Shown: positions 33,395 to 44,627 of the stretch, one piece after another | Position numbering within the stretch: position 1 is the first letter of the stretch | Layout of the letters: every line of letters begins with the position of its first letter | Source: Nannobrachium achirus | Lineage: Eukaryota > Chordata > Actinopteri > Myctophiformes > Myctophidae | DNA length: 64,000 bases | NCBI GenBank assembly: GCA_963921795.1 | Contig: OY997651.1 | Span: forward strand, 56,550,142-56,614,141 | Direction: 5' to 3' | Notes under the pieces: model-generated | The model's database searches: none | What the model was told of the DNA's origin: nothing | Seen by the model: the letters and a program-made list of their open reading frames with translations, nothing else | Program-made: the position numbers and the translations under genes

Positions 33395-33690
33395 TGTCTT
33401 AGCAGACCTCAGTGGCGTCAGTTCAGCAAAAGCTAGGGTATGGCAAAGATGGGAGTCCTCATGGAAAAGACGCGTTACATTTTGTATAACACGGTTCTAT
33501 TGTGAAAATAGCAGATCTACATGCTCACAACGCCTCACGCTGCGAGGCGTTGTGAGCATGTAGATCGGCTATTTTCACAATGTCTGAAAAAAAATAGTAT
33601 TTTCAGTTTTTTACCCAGGTTTCTACGGTTTCTTGGGCTGGATATGGCAGCCTGGAACGGTTGTTCAAGTGCAGCTAAACTTAGCATGTT
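33395..33690 (+). repeat. W repeat with core hairpin
   Basis: CAGTGGCGTCAGTTCAG recurs at 403-418 and the right part recurs at 968-1040. The hairpin sits between them, whereas copy 1 has the 63-bp palindrome and other sequence. Confidence 0.6.
33499..33581. repeat. Core hairpin (ATGC arm), near perfect
   Basis: ATTGTGAAAATAGC / GCTATTTTCACAAT outer stem; CATGCTCACAACGCCTC with GAGGCGTTGTGAGCATG. Same type as in L elements although the host is different. Confidence 0.95.
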
Positions 33691-34013
33691 AGTAAACATG
33701 CCACAATTAACAATAATGCATTGCACCTGTGCAGCTGAGCTGCGGAACCTGGGAATATACCATTCTGTCAAGCTGGGAAGAATACAAGTGTGGAGAATAA
33801 TATTATGATTATATTATAATCATAATACCTTGTTAAAGGACCTACACCATGAATTTTCACTTTTTCTATTTTGAAACCTTTTTTTGGGGTCCCACTGGCA
33901 CCTTCTATCCTCACAAAGTCCTATTTCTGACCATTGTGTCTTTCTCTGGTTTTGGGAAGACATAGATGAAAAGCTTTCCACGGGTTCTCAGAACAGTGCT
34001 GTTCTGAGAGTTG

Positions 34014-34035
34014 ATCCGTGTGACGTCACACGGAT
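34014..34035. repeat. Perfect 22-bp palindrome with CRE core
   Basis: ATCCGTGTGAC GTCACACGGAT, centred on TGACGTCA. Confidence 0.9.
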
Positions 34036-34294
34036 TCCCGTTTTTTTTTTTTTTTTTTCATTTTTTTTTTTTTCAAAAAACTTTTTTTTTTCAAAAACTT
34101 TTTTTCAAAAAACTTTTCTTTTTTTTCAAAAAACTTTTCCTTTTTTTCTCAAACATTTTTTTACTTTTTTTTTATACATAAATACAATGCAGGTGGGGTT
34201 GATTGTCTAATGTAGATTAACTTTCTGTAATGTCTGGTCTAGCAACGGTCGCCCTGTGTCATTTGACAGTAGGCCTATAACATACAACATAGGC

Positions 34295-34453
34295 CAGGGG
34301 TCCTCAATAGGCGGACCGCGGTCCATGTCCGGACCGCGAGGCACCGCCGACCGGACCCAGGACGAATTATAGTAAAAAAAAAAAAAAAAAAAAAAACGGA
34401 AAATATCTCCTCGTTTCCACTTCTCGTTCACTTCATTGCATGCGCTCTGAGAC

Positions 34454-34484
<31 letters not shown>

Positions 34485-35630
34485 GTGTGAGAGAGACAAC
34501 GACGCGCTGATTGGCTGATGCCGGGTTACATAGTATTATGGGCTGTCATCTCTATGACAACGACGCGCTGACAGGCTGTTACCACAGACCGTGCGTGCAC
34601 AGGCAGCTAGCAGCTAGCTCTAGCTGCAGACTGCAACAGTGCAACTAGTTATAAATCTGTGGGTTTCATTCACGCACATCAACATCAACGTGAATACGTT
34701 TGCAGGATTGTAATCTTCTCTCAGGAGAGTTTGTCGCGACGCGCCACGGCCCGTGACGGCCGCCTCTCTTTCTGCATGGCGAGCTGCACGCAGTACTCGG
34801 TACAGTACAGGAGTGAGCCACGAGCCGTTTCGTCAATCATCACCGACGCGCAACAACTTGTTTTCAGATCGATATTCACGTTGCGACACAAGCATAAATT
34901 ATTCGAAGATTATCCCAGTTTGTTAAAAGAAACCAGAGCAACTAACACTAGTGCAAAATAGCTCTGCTCCACATTGATTTACTACTGTTTTCCTTTCAAT
35001 GGGTTGTTGTTGTTCTTTAGTCAAGTGAAGTGAGGTCCCCAAATGATTTTGGAGGACTCAGAGTCCCCAGGCCAGGCCAGATGACAGTGAAGTTATAATT
35101 TAAAGACCCTTATTATCTTATATGAGATACTTAAAGTGTGGTTCCTGTGGAAATAAGCCTCGGCTTTCTAGGATCTCCTTTTAGTTGACCTTGTACCAGT
35201 GATTTGTACTGTCATGAAACTGTACTTTTTTCTATTGCAAACTTCTAATAAATTCTTCAATCAATCAATCAATAATAAAGAAAGAAACGGAAAAAGACCA
35301 TTACTGCATCAACAAACTACTAAAAAAACTAACATTAGCAAATGTGAAATAATATAAGAAAGGTATCCCTAATGTAAGATTATGAGTGCAAGTGGCCATG
35401 ACCTGAGGGCAAGTAGAACATGACCTGTACTTGCCAGACGGGCAAGTGCCTCTGAGACCATAGTGTCAACCCCTGGTTGTCACTTTTTTGTATCTTTGCC
35501 TACTATATAAGATTGACCGACATAAAAATAAGCGGATATATATGTTTATTATTTTATTTTTTTCCCCGGACCCAGACCGGTTTCAAAAAAATATTTGTGG
35601 ACCTTCAAGATTTGTATTTGAGGACCCCTG
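34295..35630 (+). mobile_element. hAT-type element, 1336 bp, perfect duplication
   Basis: CAGGGGTCCTCAATAGG to TATTTGAGGACCCCTG. ACATAGGC flanks both sides (34287-34294, 35631-35638). It contains two related ACGACGCGCTGA-GGCTG segments (34498, 34559) and a plus-strand open frame of 100 codons at 34659-34961 without a recognised domain. It also holds a CAAT-repeat tail (35253-35273) that may be a retroelement 3' end. Confidence 0.9.
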
Positions 35631-36000
35631 ACATAGGCCTATTAGACTATAATCAGAGCTGCAACATTATCCTATTTTTGTATTGGCCCAATATTAACAT
35701 TATTTGTTGTCAACGTGGGGTCCGGGGAGGAGTGAAGAGGAGGGGAGGGGGGAGGGGTGGAAAAACCCCACTAGATGCGCCCCTGAGCAAACAGAGGCCG
35801 TTTTGGTATTGCAGCTGGAGAGCCTCATTATAGTAGAGCTAGAACAAACAAAAAGAATGGTCAGAGTGTTTGTTGAGGGTTAAAACCTGTCTAAGACTCA
35901 ATTTTGAGCATATATTTATACAAAAAATATAGTTTTAAAAGCATGGTGTAGGCCCTTTAAAGGGACCATTTTGTTGAATTTTACTGTAATTTAACAACAT

Positions 36001-36480
36001 AATAACCAGCGCAGATAGACAAAGAGACATTCATGGATTTATATTTAAAAGTAACTTTTATTTTCCTCCCTGGACCCAGGGTATGGCAGCTGCATACCCC
36101 TGCCATACCCAATTGACTCCCCTGGCAGACCTGAACACCTCAGGTGTTCAAATCAAGTTGACACAGGTGTTACAGGCTCTGTCAGTGGCAAGGAGATGAC
36201 TGGGGAGACTGGAGTCAATTTGAAGTGACCTGCCTGTCAAGGCTCTATCAAGGGGCGCATATCTGTCATGGTTTGAGAATAATGAGAAATCGTGGCTATT
36301 TTGGAGACGTGTTCGATCAAACAAGAGGGGCATGACTCAGAGGGACAGACACACACAAGAGACTCAATGTCCTATGCAGCTGACGTTCGCCGTATTTTTA
36401 ACCACTTTCGACCTGGTGTGCCTATACTTTGGCATGTTATACGCCGTTTTTCTTTTCTTCGAAAAGTAAAACATAAACAA
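36001..36480. other. No gene seen
   Basis: 36069-36240 shares GGTATGGCA and CAGGTGTT segments with the W and 26830 repeats. The rest is unique. Confidence 0.4.
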
Positions 36481-36487
36481 GGCTTAA

Positions 36488-36833
36488 AGAGTCATGAAAC
36501 CCAAAATCACCTTTTCTATAAATATATATTATATCAATGAGTCACTTGTGATAGGGGTTCAATTTGCCCATAGGCTTGAGGATTCAGAGCTTTCTGCTGT
36601 CTCTGTAGCTATTTCTGTGTACTTCCAGTTTCTGGGTAGAAAAACAATATTTGGCGCTACTCATTACATATTTGCTCTTGGTGTACCATTAGTTTCGCGT
36701 GAGGTGGCTTATACAACTGCAGATACCCACTCCTACATTATAGAAACCACTCCTACATTTTAGATTTCTTTTCATATTCTGAATTCTGATAAAACAAATA
36801 AAGAGGCGGGGTTTCTCGCTCCTTTAAAGGACA
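36488..36833. mobile_element. TTAA-type element, 346 bp
   Basis: TTAA (36484-36487, 36834-36837), ends AGAGTCATGAAACCC and GGGTTTCTCGCTCCT. It directly adjoins V2 at a shared TTAA. Confidence 0.8.
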
Positions 36834-36837
36834 ACTT

Positions 36838-37285
36838 TGGTTTTTTACAACAAGGGTTCATATTTTAGATTAGAGAAAAGAAAAAGTGAGTGTTAAAATG
36901 TTTTCATTTGCTTTGTTCTATTGTTTTATTGTGTTTACCGTGCTAAAATGTGGGGCATGCGTACGCATGGGGGCATGCGTACAAGTGGCTAAATATGTCT
37001 TTTTAGACACAATAAGCCAGCAGTTTCTTTATTGCTATTTACAGTAACACTTCTAGCCCCCATAAGTCACATCCAACCATGAAAGGTTGTGTAGTATCTT
37101 GGGAATGAGCTTATTCTGTGTAAAATGACATAATAAGCCACTTGTATGCATGCCCCCAACCACTGAAATAAGAATCTCTAAAACAATAGAAAGAAGTAAA
37201 TGAAATAATTTTAACACTCATCTTTTATATTCTTTAATTACAATCTAAAATATGAACCCTTGTTATAAAAAACTAAAGTTGTCCT
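36838..37285. mobile_element. V2 element, second copy
   Basis: AGGACAACTTTGG to CTAAAGTTGTCCT; the left TTAA is shared with the previous element, the right one has decayed to TTAC. The inverted arms match 32771-33235. Confidence 0.85.
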
Positions 37286-37289
37286 TACT

Positions 37290-37732
37290 AAAGTTCATGC
37301 TCATGCGTTGGCTTGCACTGCTATTTTCGCAGGACGTTCGCCTGTTTTCACTGCATCATGAAATGCCCAGAATAGATACGTTAAGATTCATGTAGGCCGA
37401 GTTAACAGTAAAACCCTTAATTAAAAATATCAATTCCCAAGGGCTCGATACTAAGCCCCCTTCTGTTTTCGCAGTACACAACATAATTATCTTGCTGAAA
37501 ATAGCCTACAATCTACAAGCACACAATGCACCAAATAGGGAGGCTAGGGTAGGGTAAGGCGCTCAAGTGGCATAGTGTCCCTCTCATCTTTACATAATTG
37601 CTCTCACAGTGTATTGTAATGACATTACATTCACCTCATTTGGTTTGTCAGGCACCTGGAGAATGGTCCATGATATCACAACCATGACAGTGTGAGGTTA
37701 TATCTGACTCAAGGAAGGGAAACGGCAACAAC
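37290..37732. other. No gene; half core hairpin
   Basis: The left CH arm GAAAATAGCCTACAATCTACAAGCACACAA appears at 37500-37529 with no partner. A fish-like AGGGTAGGGTAAGG follows. The rest has no feature. Confidence 0.5.
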
Positions 37733-37809
37733 ATGGACGTGCAGAGAATGTTAGAGAGGCAGGGGCTGACATTTCTAAAAGGATTGTTTTGGTGAAAATA
37801 GCAGACCTA

Positions 37810-38152
37810 TGTGGTGGAATTCAGATCAATCCATAATCGATGAGAAAATGAGGAGACAAGACAATGTGTTAGGTGGTGGTGGTGTTCAAGTTTATGTAAC
37901 ATGATATCATGGACAGAAGTACTGGGCAGTGGTAAAGTAGTTCTGCCCAGAAGAATGGTTAGACACTAGAGTTATACCGTACATGTGGCTCCAAGGCCTC
38001 TGGGACAAGCTGTACCATAACAAGATAGGCTTTACCAAAACAATAGTTACTCAGTCCTAGTGAGACATCTAGATTCTTACAAGCTGTACAGTATCAATGA
38101 TGTGTCATTAGGCTAGATATTAATAGAATCAATGAACACAAGATATACTACA
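37810..38152 (+). mobile_element. Putative solo LTR, copy 2
   Basis: TGTGGTGGAATTCAG to TATACTACA, flanked by CCTA and CCTC. It interrupts the hairpin arm GACCTCCAAG of the F element. Matches 3344-3700. Confidence 0.5.
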
Positions 38153-38198
38153 CCTCCAAGACTGCAACGCGTTGTGAGCTTGGAGGTCGGCTATTTTT

Positions 38199-38591
38199 AA
38201 ATATTTGTTGTTTGGGCTTTATGCCTTTATTGATAGGACAGTAGACTGCCAGGAAATGGGGGGAGAGATGGGGAGTGACACACGGCAAAGATCGTCCAGA
38301 TCGGGAATCGAACCGGCGACGCCGCCAGGCATGCATGCCTATGTGACAATGCCCAGAGCCGTATAATGGAGAGTTGCGTCACTCCCGTTCACTTCATGGG
38401 GCCAGGTCTTCTACTCACACATCTATTGGCGTATAGTGACAAACGGCGAACCGGAAGTTTACAAAATGCATTGAAGTCTATAAGGTGTAAAGTGACAATG
38501 AACCACGTGACCAGCGCTGTTTCTGACCCCGCAGTGGCAGGACTCTCTGATTAGACGGCTCTGACAATGCCTAAGTGGCATGCACCTGGAC
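38199..38591 (-). mobile_element. tRNA-derived SINE, minus strand, interrupted
   Basis: Read on the minus strand it has a box B-like GGTTCGATTCC (38307-38317) and ends AATAAAGGCATAAAGCCC before an A-rich tail. Target duplication GGCTATTTTT (38189-38198) / CGCTATTTTT (38592-38601) lies in the hairpin's outer arm. About 175 bp without the nested hAT. Box A was not recognised. Confidence 0.6.
38354..38563. mobile_element. hAT MITE, 210 bp, perfect ACAATGCC duplication
   Basis: CAGAGCCGTATAATGG to TTAGACGGCTCTG; ACAATGCC on both sides (38346-38353, 38564-38571). Confidence 0.92.
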
Positions 38592-38661
38592 CGCTATTTT
38601 TGGTGCTTGATACCACACTGAACTAAGCATAATCAAGTCAATGTTGGAAATGTGGCGTGAC

Positions 38662-38953
38662 GGGGGAGTATTTTTTGCAGGTCGTTCAGTCCGAGTGTAT
38701 CAAAAAAGCAACTGGGTTAAGCACCGTTGTTCCAGTTTAACATTCACCTGGTTAGCATTCACCAGCGTCGGCAGATTAGCATTCACCAGCGTTAGTTTTA
38801 CTGAGGTTAGGGTTAAGGTTAGGTTTAGGTGTATCTCTGTCCCCCTGACTTTTGCCACCTCCACGCAGCCAATCACAAAGCTTCCGCTGCCTTAACACAG
38901 TTGCTTTTTTGATACACTCAGACTGAACAACCTGCAAAAAAACCCTCTCCCAT
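38662..38953. mobile_element. Inverted-repeat element with GGTTAG core
   Basis: Ends pair over about 50 bp (TGCAGGTCGTTCAGTCCGAG). Flanks GGCGTGAC and GGTGTAAC match 6 of 8. Three AGCATTCACC(AGCGT) units lie inside. Confidence 0.75.
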
Positions 38954-39215
38954 GGTGTAACGGCATGGATTTCTACACAGAGAAGGCAATTCTTTCAACA
39001 TAAGATGCTGCATTCAAGTTCAGGAGAGTTTGGACAAGGCAATTCTCTTGAATGCTGCCTTCAGGTATGGCATGAAAAGATGGCGTTTGCAATTCTTTCA
39101 CCATAGTAAAAACTGATGCATTCATGGTCTGGAGAGGGCACTTTTTACAGACAGATAAAAGGGCAGGGGCTCAAGCCCCCTTTGATGTATACGTGTGCAC
39201 GTGCTTGGGCAACGA

Positions 39216-39588
39216 CGACAATTGAGCCTGCATGGTGCAGTTCATTGATAAATGAATTGAAACAATTAATCCACATAATCCACTGGAGTATGACCTTTGT
39301 TAGATGTTATTCATGTGGTTCGAATGGTTAAGAGAATATGGCGTTGTGATGAATTGACTCATTAATAAATCATTAAGTAGCACTCCACACTATAACCTTG
39401 AAAAGATTAGTTGCTCTGTCACACTGTCACAGAAGATAATTACTTATGCATGTTCTAGTCTGGTGACTAGGAACAGGCATAATAAACCCTGCAGACAAAC
39501 CATGATCTAATAAAAACAGAGCACGCCACATGCTGTCTCCACTAAATATCCTGCTATATGCGGTTAGGCCGCATTCAATACTCGATAC
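39216..39588. other. No gene seen
   Basis: AT-rich unique sequence. A relic of the hairpin (GAAAATAGCCAATGTACAAA) follows at 39589. Confidence 0.5.
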
Positions 39589-39619
39589 ATGAAAATAGCC
39601 AATGTACAAACCTGTAGAT

Positions 39620-39968
39620 CAGTGTTTCTCAACCACTGTGCCTGGGGACCTTTGGTGTGCCCCTGAGAAGGGTCAAGTGTGCCCCTTGAAACTGCTCGAA
39701 AGCCAGTATTGTATTTATCATTTTGAAAATGATTTAAACTAGTGAAAACAGCCGATCTACAAGCACACAACGCCTGTAGATCGGCTGTTTTCACTACTGT
39801 TGTGCGACAGCCTTTTATGATGAAGCAGGGCTTTACTTTGTGAAGAAACGTACAAATCTGAAACTTGGAGATACAAGGTTTCTTCCCGACAGTGATGATA
39901 TTTACACCCCCGTATTATGTTGGTGTGCCCATGGATTCTTGGGACATGAAAAGTGTGCCCATGCAGAA
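39620..39968 (+). mobile_element. T element with A interior
   Basis: CAGTGTTTCTCAACCACTG terminus, then the A interior including the hairpin and right terminus, then GTGTGCCCATGGATTCTTGGG. An inverted copy lies at 57582-57937. The right boundary is uncertain. Confidence 0.65.
39738..39797. repeat. Core hairpin in A, tip deleted
   Basis: ACTAGTGAAAACAGCCGATC and GTAGATCGGCTGTTTTCACTA meet at AACGCCTGTAG. Confidence 0.9.
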
Positions 39969-40103
39969 AAGAGCTTGTCACTTATGTTTACCTGTCTTCG
40001 AACCTTCCAAACATAGATACGCCAGGTTGAACGTGGTTATTTCAATTTAATCTCAATACCTTGAGAAATTCTATACAATCTGTACAATCTATACAAGCTA
40101 CAC

Positions 40104-40139
<36 letters not shown>

Positions 40140-40160
40140 CACACGCACACACACACACAA
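40104..40160. repeat. (CGCA)n-(CA)n microsatellite
   Basis: About nine CGCA units then CA. Confidence 0.97.
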
Positions 40161-40174
40161 TTTGTAATCAATCA

Positions 40175-40670
40175 AACACATGTATGCAACACGGAACTGA
40201 AAGTTCCTATGATTGGCCGCTAGTTGCGCTGTTCTGGTACCAGAAGCAACATGTTCTCCATAGGATTCCATTCATTTCCTCAGAACTTTTACATTAGATT
40301 TTCTTACCATTAAGTACTTTATGGTTCCTGACGCTAGTTTAAAGCCTCGTTTCAATCACCACGATATGCGTTTTGTGAAAATAAGGTCCAATTTATGTTA
40401 TATTTGATGTTATAGCAGGGTATGTGTGCTTGTGATGGTTCTTTTTCGTGTGCTTTATTTTCGGGCAAGCTACAGACAATGTCCCATGTATCCCTGCGGT
40501 TGCATGTGACCATTGGCAGCAAATAGCATTCGAGATGGTACCATTTCTACCAATGAACGTTGATTTCTACAATGATGGCGGCACCCGTACAAGGGACAAA
40601 AAAATCGTCATTTCCGCAGCATAGAAACCTCTGGCTTAACACTGTCCATATATTTTTTTACAGTCTATGG
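40175..40670 (-). repeat. K-family repeat, uninterrupted copy
   Basis: Opposite-strand copy of 7005-7575 plus 9076-9170, giving the empty site for the 1.5-kb element. The palindromic ends were not resolved. Confidence 0.65.
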
Positions 40671-40825
40671 CTCAAATGCAAAAATGCAGAGAAACACACA
40701 TGCATATATTCATAAGCGAGGCAATATATATATATGCATGTACACGTCCCACACATGATGAAATGATCAACAATGATAAACACCAGGGGACTGTGTGTGG
40801 GCACTGCAAATCACCCCGGAGGTAC

Positions 40826-40943
<118 letters not shown>

Positions 40944-41026
40944 GAGTGAGTGTTGCACTGATGATTCATTCATGTTAAGTATGCATGCGGCCCAGTAGAT
41001 CAGTCAAAACCGAGCGTTGTGCATAT

Positions 41027-41283
41027 TGTCGTTGTCGGGTGAAAACCTTGTGTGTCCAAAACCGTCTGTTTTGCATTTATCATTTAAAAAAAGAACTAAA
41101 CTAGTGAAAACAGCCGATCTACAAGCACACAACGCCTCGCACCGCGAGGCGTTGTGTGCTTGTAGATCTGCTGTTTTCACTACTTTTGTTAGACGGCCTT
41201 GCATGATGAAGCAGGGCTTTGCTTTGGGAAGAACGTACGAATTTGAAACTTGGGAGATACAAGGTTTCCAGACGACAACGACG
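41027..41283 (+). mobile_element. A element, 257 bp, perfect ATAT duplication
   Basis: TGTCGTTGTCGGGTG to CAGACGACAACGACG with ATAT on both sides (41023-41026, 41284-41287). Stand-alone copy, not within S or T. Confidence 0.9.
41099..41183. repeat. Core hairpin in A
   Basis: AACGCCTCGC ACC GCGAGGCGTT tip; outer stem ACTAGTGAAAACAGC / GCTGTTTTCACTA. Confidence 0.95.
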
Positions 41284-41476
41284 ATATGTGAGCCCATAAC
41301 AGAGCCTGGACTGTTTTTCCTTTTTTTTTTTTCATTTGCATTAAGCATGTTTGATAAAGCAAATCTACATGCTCACATATGCGTGGTGACACATGCATAA
41401 GGCTTTGTTACAGTAGATGTACAAACAAATGTCCCTTTCATGTTAAAGTAGAGTTCTCAACAGGCCTGAAAATTAA

Positions 41477-41700
41477 AGGACATGTACCTCACCTCTGGGA
41501 CAACCAGATCTTATGTTATTGTTGTTTGGGACACGCATGCAACAACTGGTCATATGATGGCATCATATGACCAGTCGTAGCATGCAGAAATACTAAAATA
41601 TCTAAAGACACAGATTGAACACAAACAATAACTCTTGTGTTGATCGTGTCCCAAACAACAATAAAATAAGATCTGGTTGTCCCAGAGGTGAGGTGGTCCT
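41477..41700. mobile_element. TTAA-type element, 224 bp
   Basis: TTAA (41473-41476, 41701-41704), ends AGGACATGTACCTCACC and GGTGAGGTGGTCCT. Central palindrome ACTGGTCATATGATG / CATCATATGACCAGT. Confidence 0.88.
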
Positions 41701-41847
41701 TTAAGGCCCGGCCCTAATTGGGCCCTAACTGGGCCGGCCCGACTAGTTAGCATACATTTCAGGCCCTACCCGGCCTGAAAACGTCGGGTCGGGTATGGTC
41801 GGGTTTGGAAAGAATTGGAGAACTCCAACACAAAGTAATAGTAATAA

Positions 41848-41851
<4 letters not shown>

Positions 41852-41896
<45 letters not shown>

Positions 41897-41907
41897 TATA
41901 TATATAT
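41852..41907. repeat. (TA)n microsatellite
   Basis: TA dinucleotides with one CACA interruption, between GGGTCGGGT repeats of an unclassified element. Confidence 0.95.
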
Positions 41908-42155
41908 GTTAGGGCATTTTAGGCCCTACCCTACCCTAAATGTCGGGTCGGGTTCACTTGAAAACTCTATGTTAAAGGTAGGGTATAAGTGATTTAATTT
42001 AATTCAAATAATAACACAATGGGTCCATGTTCTGAGGAGGGGAAAAAACTGTTTCAGTTTTGGTGGAGGAGACAGGCTTTCCTCCAATCAGGATAGAGTG
42101 GGGGCTTAGTTTCATTCATCGTACTGAAATATATCGTTGTGCATGGGTACAAATC

Positions 42156-42158
<3 letters not shown>

Positions 42159-42226
<68 letters not shown>
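42159..42226. repeat. (GA)n microsatellite
   Basis: About 66 bp of GA. Confidence 0.98.
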
Positions 42227-42228
<2 letters not shown>

Positions 42229-42409
42229 CAGGAGTTAAGAAAGAATCATTGACACGGTAGGAGGCAAGAAAATCGAAATTGTGAACTGTTAAAGTGAAAC
42301 AATAGAAATATAGACTTGCAAGAGCGAGAAAAACACAGAGCAGAGAGAGAGAGAGACACAAGTGAAACGGGCATTCATATAGAAAAAGACAGAGATGAAG
42401 AAAGACGGA

Positions 42410-42567
<158 letters not shown>

Positions 42568-42599
42568 GTGGACGGGTACTCCAGGTGACTTCACGCCTG

Positions 42600-43070
42600 G
42601 CCGGTCAAGGAGAAATAAATAAATACACGCGTCCAGGGCTGTATTAACTGATTGTATTAACAGCCAGCGCACTACCCTGGCCGAGAGTGAGGGAAAAGAC
42701 TCAGTTTCCCATGATGCCTCGAGAAATACACATCCGGCGACTTCCGGGCCCGGCCATTGAATTGTATTCATCCTGGCTGCAGGAACAATATATATATCTC
42801 TGCTTTTTTTGCCCATATTGCGCGTTTGCTCAAAACTGCCTGTTTTCTATGGACCATAACTTACACACGGATCATCGCGGTTGTATTTTTTCTTCTCCGT
42901 GTGAAAGAAAAGACGTTCATCGGCTGTCACCGGGACCTCGCATGAACATAATGGACACATGCTGTGCACAAGGAGCCCTAAAAAGCCTTGGCAGTAATCT
43001 ACATTAGTTATGGCAAAATGATGGTAGTCAAATTACTGCGTGCATTATTGCATATTATTCTTTTATGCTT
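42600..43070 (+). promoter_or_regulatory. Promoter-like CpG-richer segment
   Basis: Contains TTTCCCATGATGC (similar to the ZNF143/THAP11-type site), CATCCGGCG and ACTTCCGGG (ETS-like, 42731-42750) and CpGs above the local background. No following coding exon was found, so this could be a distal first exon or chance. Confidence 0.2.
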
Positions 43071-43075
43071 TAGCT

Positions 43076-43121
43076 ATTGAAAAATAGCAGATATACAAGT
43101 TCACAGCGCGGCACCGAGTGG
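43076..43121. repeat. Core hairpin, left half of B type
   Basis: ATTGAAAAATAGCAGATATAC ... GCGCGGCACCGAGTG, then broken. The rest of the B element is missing. Confidence 0.75.
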
Positions 43122-43129
43122 CTGGAAGA

Positions 43130-43562
43130 GACACTGGGAAGACCAAACAAAAACAAGAAAAAAATGAAAAATGTGAAATTCAAGGTGGGACCCCTTTAAC
43201 GAAACATTGAGCTGCAAATGAAGGATGCGTCTGAAGTGTGGGGAAAACAAGAGATTTATTTAAATTGACAGGCCCAAGCCTAATCTATCCAATGTGTCAT
43301 TCATTGTTCAAAGCATCTTCCTCCCTCCATTGCGTGTGACATATCTTTCATCTTTGTTGTGTTGTTTTTTTCCCCGACAGAACGCTCGTCTCTCCTTCAT
43401 CCCAATCATCTTCGTTGTTTTTCCCCTCTGCTTTATTTTTTTCAAGCAACAATCTCACTCTGTATGTCTGTGTTCTGTTCAACGACCACAATTGAAATAA
43501 TGAGCTCTCTCCAGCGTCTTTGTGTCATCCTTTTGACAGATTATGTATATTTGTGTATATCA
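43130..43562. other. No gene; acceptor-like site
   Basis: TTGTTTTTTTCCCCGACAG|AACGC at 43379 is a good splice-acceptor match, but no exon or protein was recognised downstream. Confidence 0.3.
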
Positions 43563-43732
43563 TTGCTGTCCAGGCACGTGCAGACATAGACATCAAAGGG
43601 GGCTTGAGCCCCTGCCCTTTTATCCGTCTGTTAAAAGTGCCCTCTCCAGACCATGAATGCAGTTTTTACTATGGTGAAAGAAATGCAAATGCCCCTCTTT
43701 CCATGCCATACCTGAAGGCAGCATTCAAGTTG

Positions 43733-43852
43733 TGGACAGGTGGACAGGTGATGAGAATTAGCATGTGTGCTAATCACTTGTATCAATGCATCTGGTTTGT
43801 CCAATGTAATTGTGATGTCCATGACAAATAAATAAAACATAACATAACATAA
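43733..43852 (+). mobile_element. Possible truncated LINE 3' end
   Basis: Insertion of about 120 bp relative to 39030-39070, ending AAATAAATAAAACATAACATA, a short repeated tail typical of retroposed DNA. No coding part. Confidence 0.45.
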
Positions 43853-44001
43853 GAGAATTGCCTTGTCCAAACTCTCCCGAACTTGAATGCAGCATCTTAT
43901 ATTGAAAGAATTGCCCTCTCTGTGTGGAAGTCCATGCTGTTACGCCACATCTCCAGTATTGGCTTCATTATGCTTAGTTCACTGTGGTATTAAGTACTGA
44001 A

Positions 44002-44052
44002 AATAGCCGACCTCCAAGCTCACAATTGGAGCGTGGAGGTCTGCTATAATTC
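44002..44052. repeat. Core hairpin, E variant, tip deleted
   Basis: GAAAATAGCCGACCTCCAAGCTC paired with GGAGGTCTGCTATAAT. Confidence 0.8.
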
Positions 44053-44179
44053 AATGTTTTCAACAAAGCACCTTTTAGAAATGTCATCCCCTGCCTCTCT
44101 AATGTTCTCTGCACGTCCCTGTTGCTGTCGGGCAGAAACCTCTTATCTCCATAATGTAACTTTGTGTCAGGGATCTCCA

Positions 44180-44582
44180 TATCTCCATATATGGGCATAC
44201 AAGGGATTTGTTCCCCCTGGCATCACAGGGATCTCTCTAACAGGGAATCATTAATATTGATGACATCAGGGAACTACATATATGGGCATAAAAGGGATTC
44301 TGTTAGTGTGACATCACAGTGAAGCCAGAGCGGCAAACCCATTCTGGTAGAGTGGTTCCCCTGAGGGCGAGGTCGCGCCACAGTGATGTGGACATCAGGG
44401 ATCTCCATATATGGGCGTAAAAGGGATTTGTTCCCCCTGGCATCACAGGGATCTCTCTAACAGGGCATCATTAATATTAATGTAGGGTACTCCATATATG
44501 GGCATAAAAGGGATTCTGTTAGTGTGACATCACAGTGAAGCCAGAGCGGCAAACCCATTCTGGTAGAGTGGTTCCCCTGACA
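44180..44582 (+). repeat. N-family tandem duplication, about 222-bp unit
   Basis: Two units with CTCCATATATGGGC, GACATCACAGTGAAGCCAGA and TGGTAGAGTGGTTCCCCTGA. Related sequence at 11150 and 58740. Confidence 0.8.
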
Positions 44583-44627
44583 TCACAGTGACATCAGAGC
44601 ATGTTGACATCATGATGACACATTTTT

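Larger units (their letters stand above)
33837..35956 (+). mobile_element. TTAA-type element with nested hAT
   Basis: TTAA (33833-33836, 35957-35960), ends AGGACCTACACCATG and CATGGTGTAGGCCCT. Without the hAT it is about 776 bp. It contains T-rich tracts and a 22-bp palindrome. Confidence 0.85.
37733..39207 (-). mobile_element. F element, hAT type, with four nested insertions
   Basis: CATGGACGTGCAGAG to GTGCACGTGCTTG, flanked by GGCAACAA (37725-37732) and GGCAACGA (39208-39215). Its core hairpin is split by an LTR and a SINE. A further inverted-repeat element lies at 38662-38953. Confidence 0.85.
43571..44121 (+). mobile_element. F element, hAT type, perfect TTGCTGTC duplication
   Basis: CAGGCACGTGCAGAC to CTCTGCACGTCCCTG; TTGCTGTC at 43563-43570 and 44122-44129. 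Contains an E-variant hairpin and an insertion at about 43733-43852. Confidence 0.92.

Noticed and set aside
43379..43500. Exon after a strong polypyrimidine-AG
   Set aside because: No open, recognisable coding sequence or donor at a sensible distance; recorded only as an acceptor-like site.
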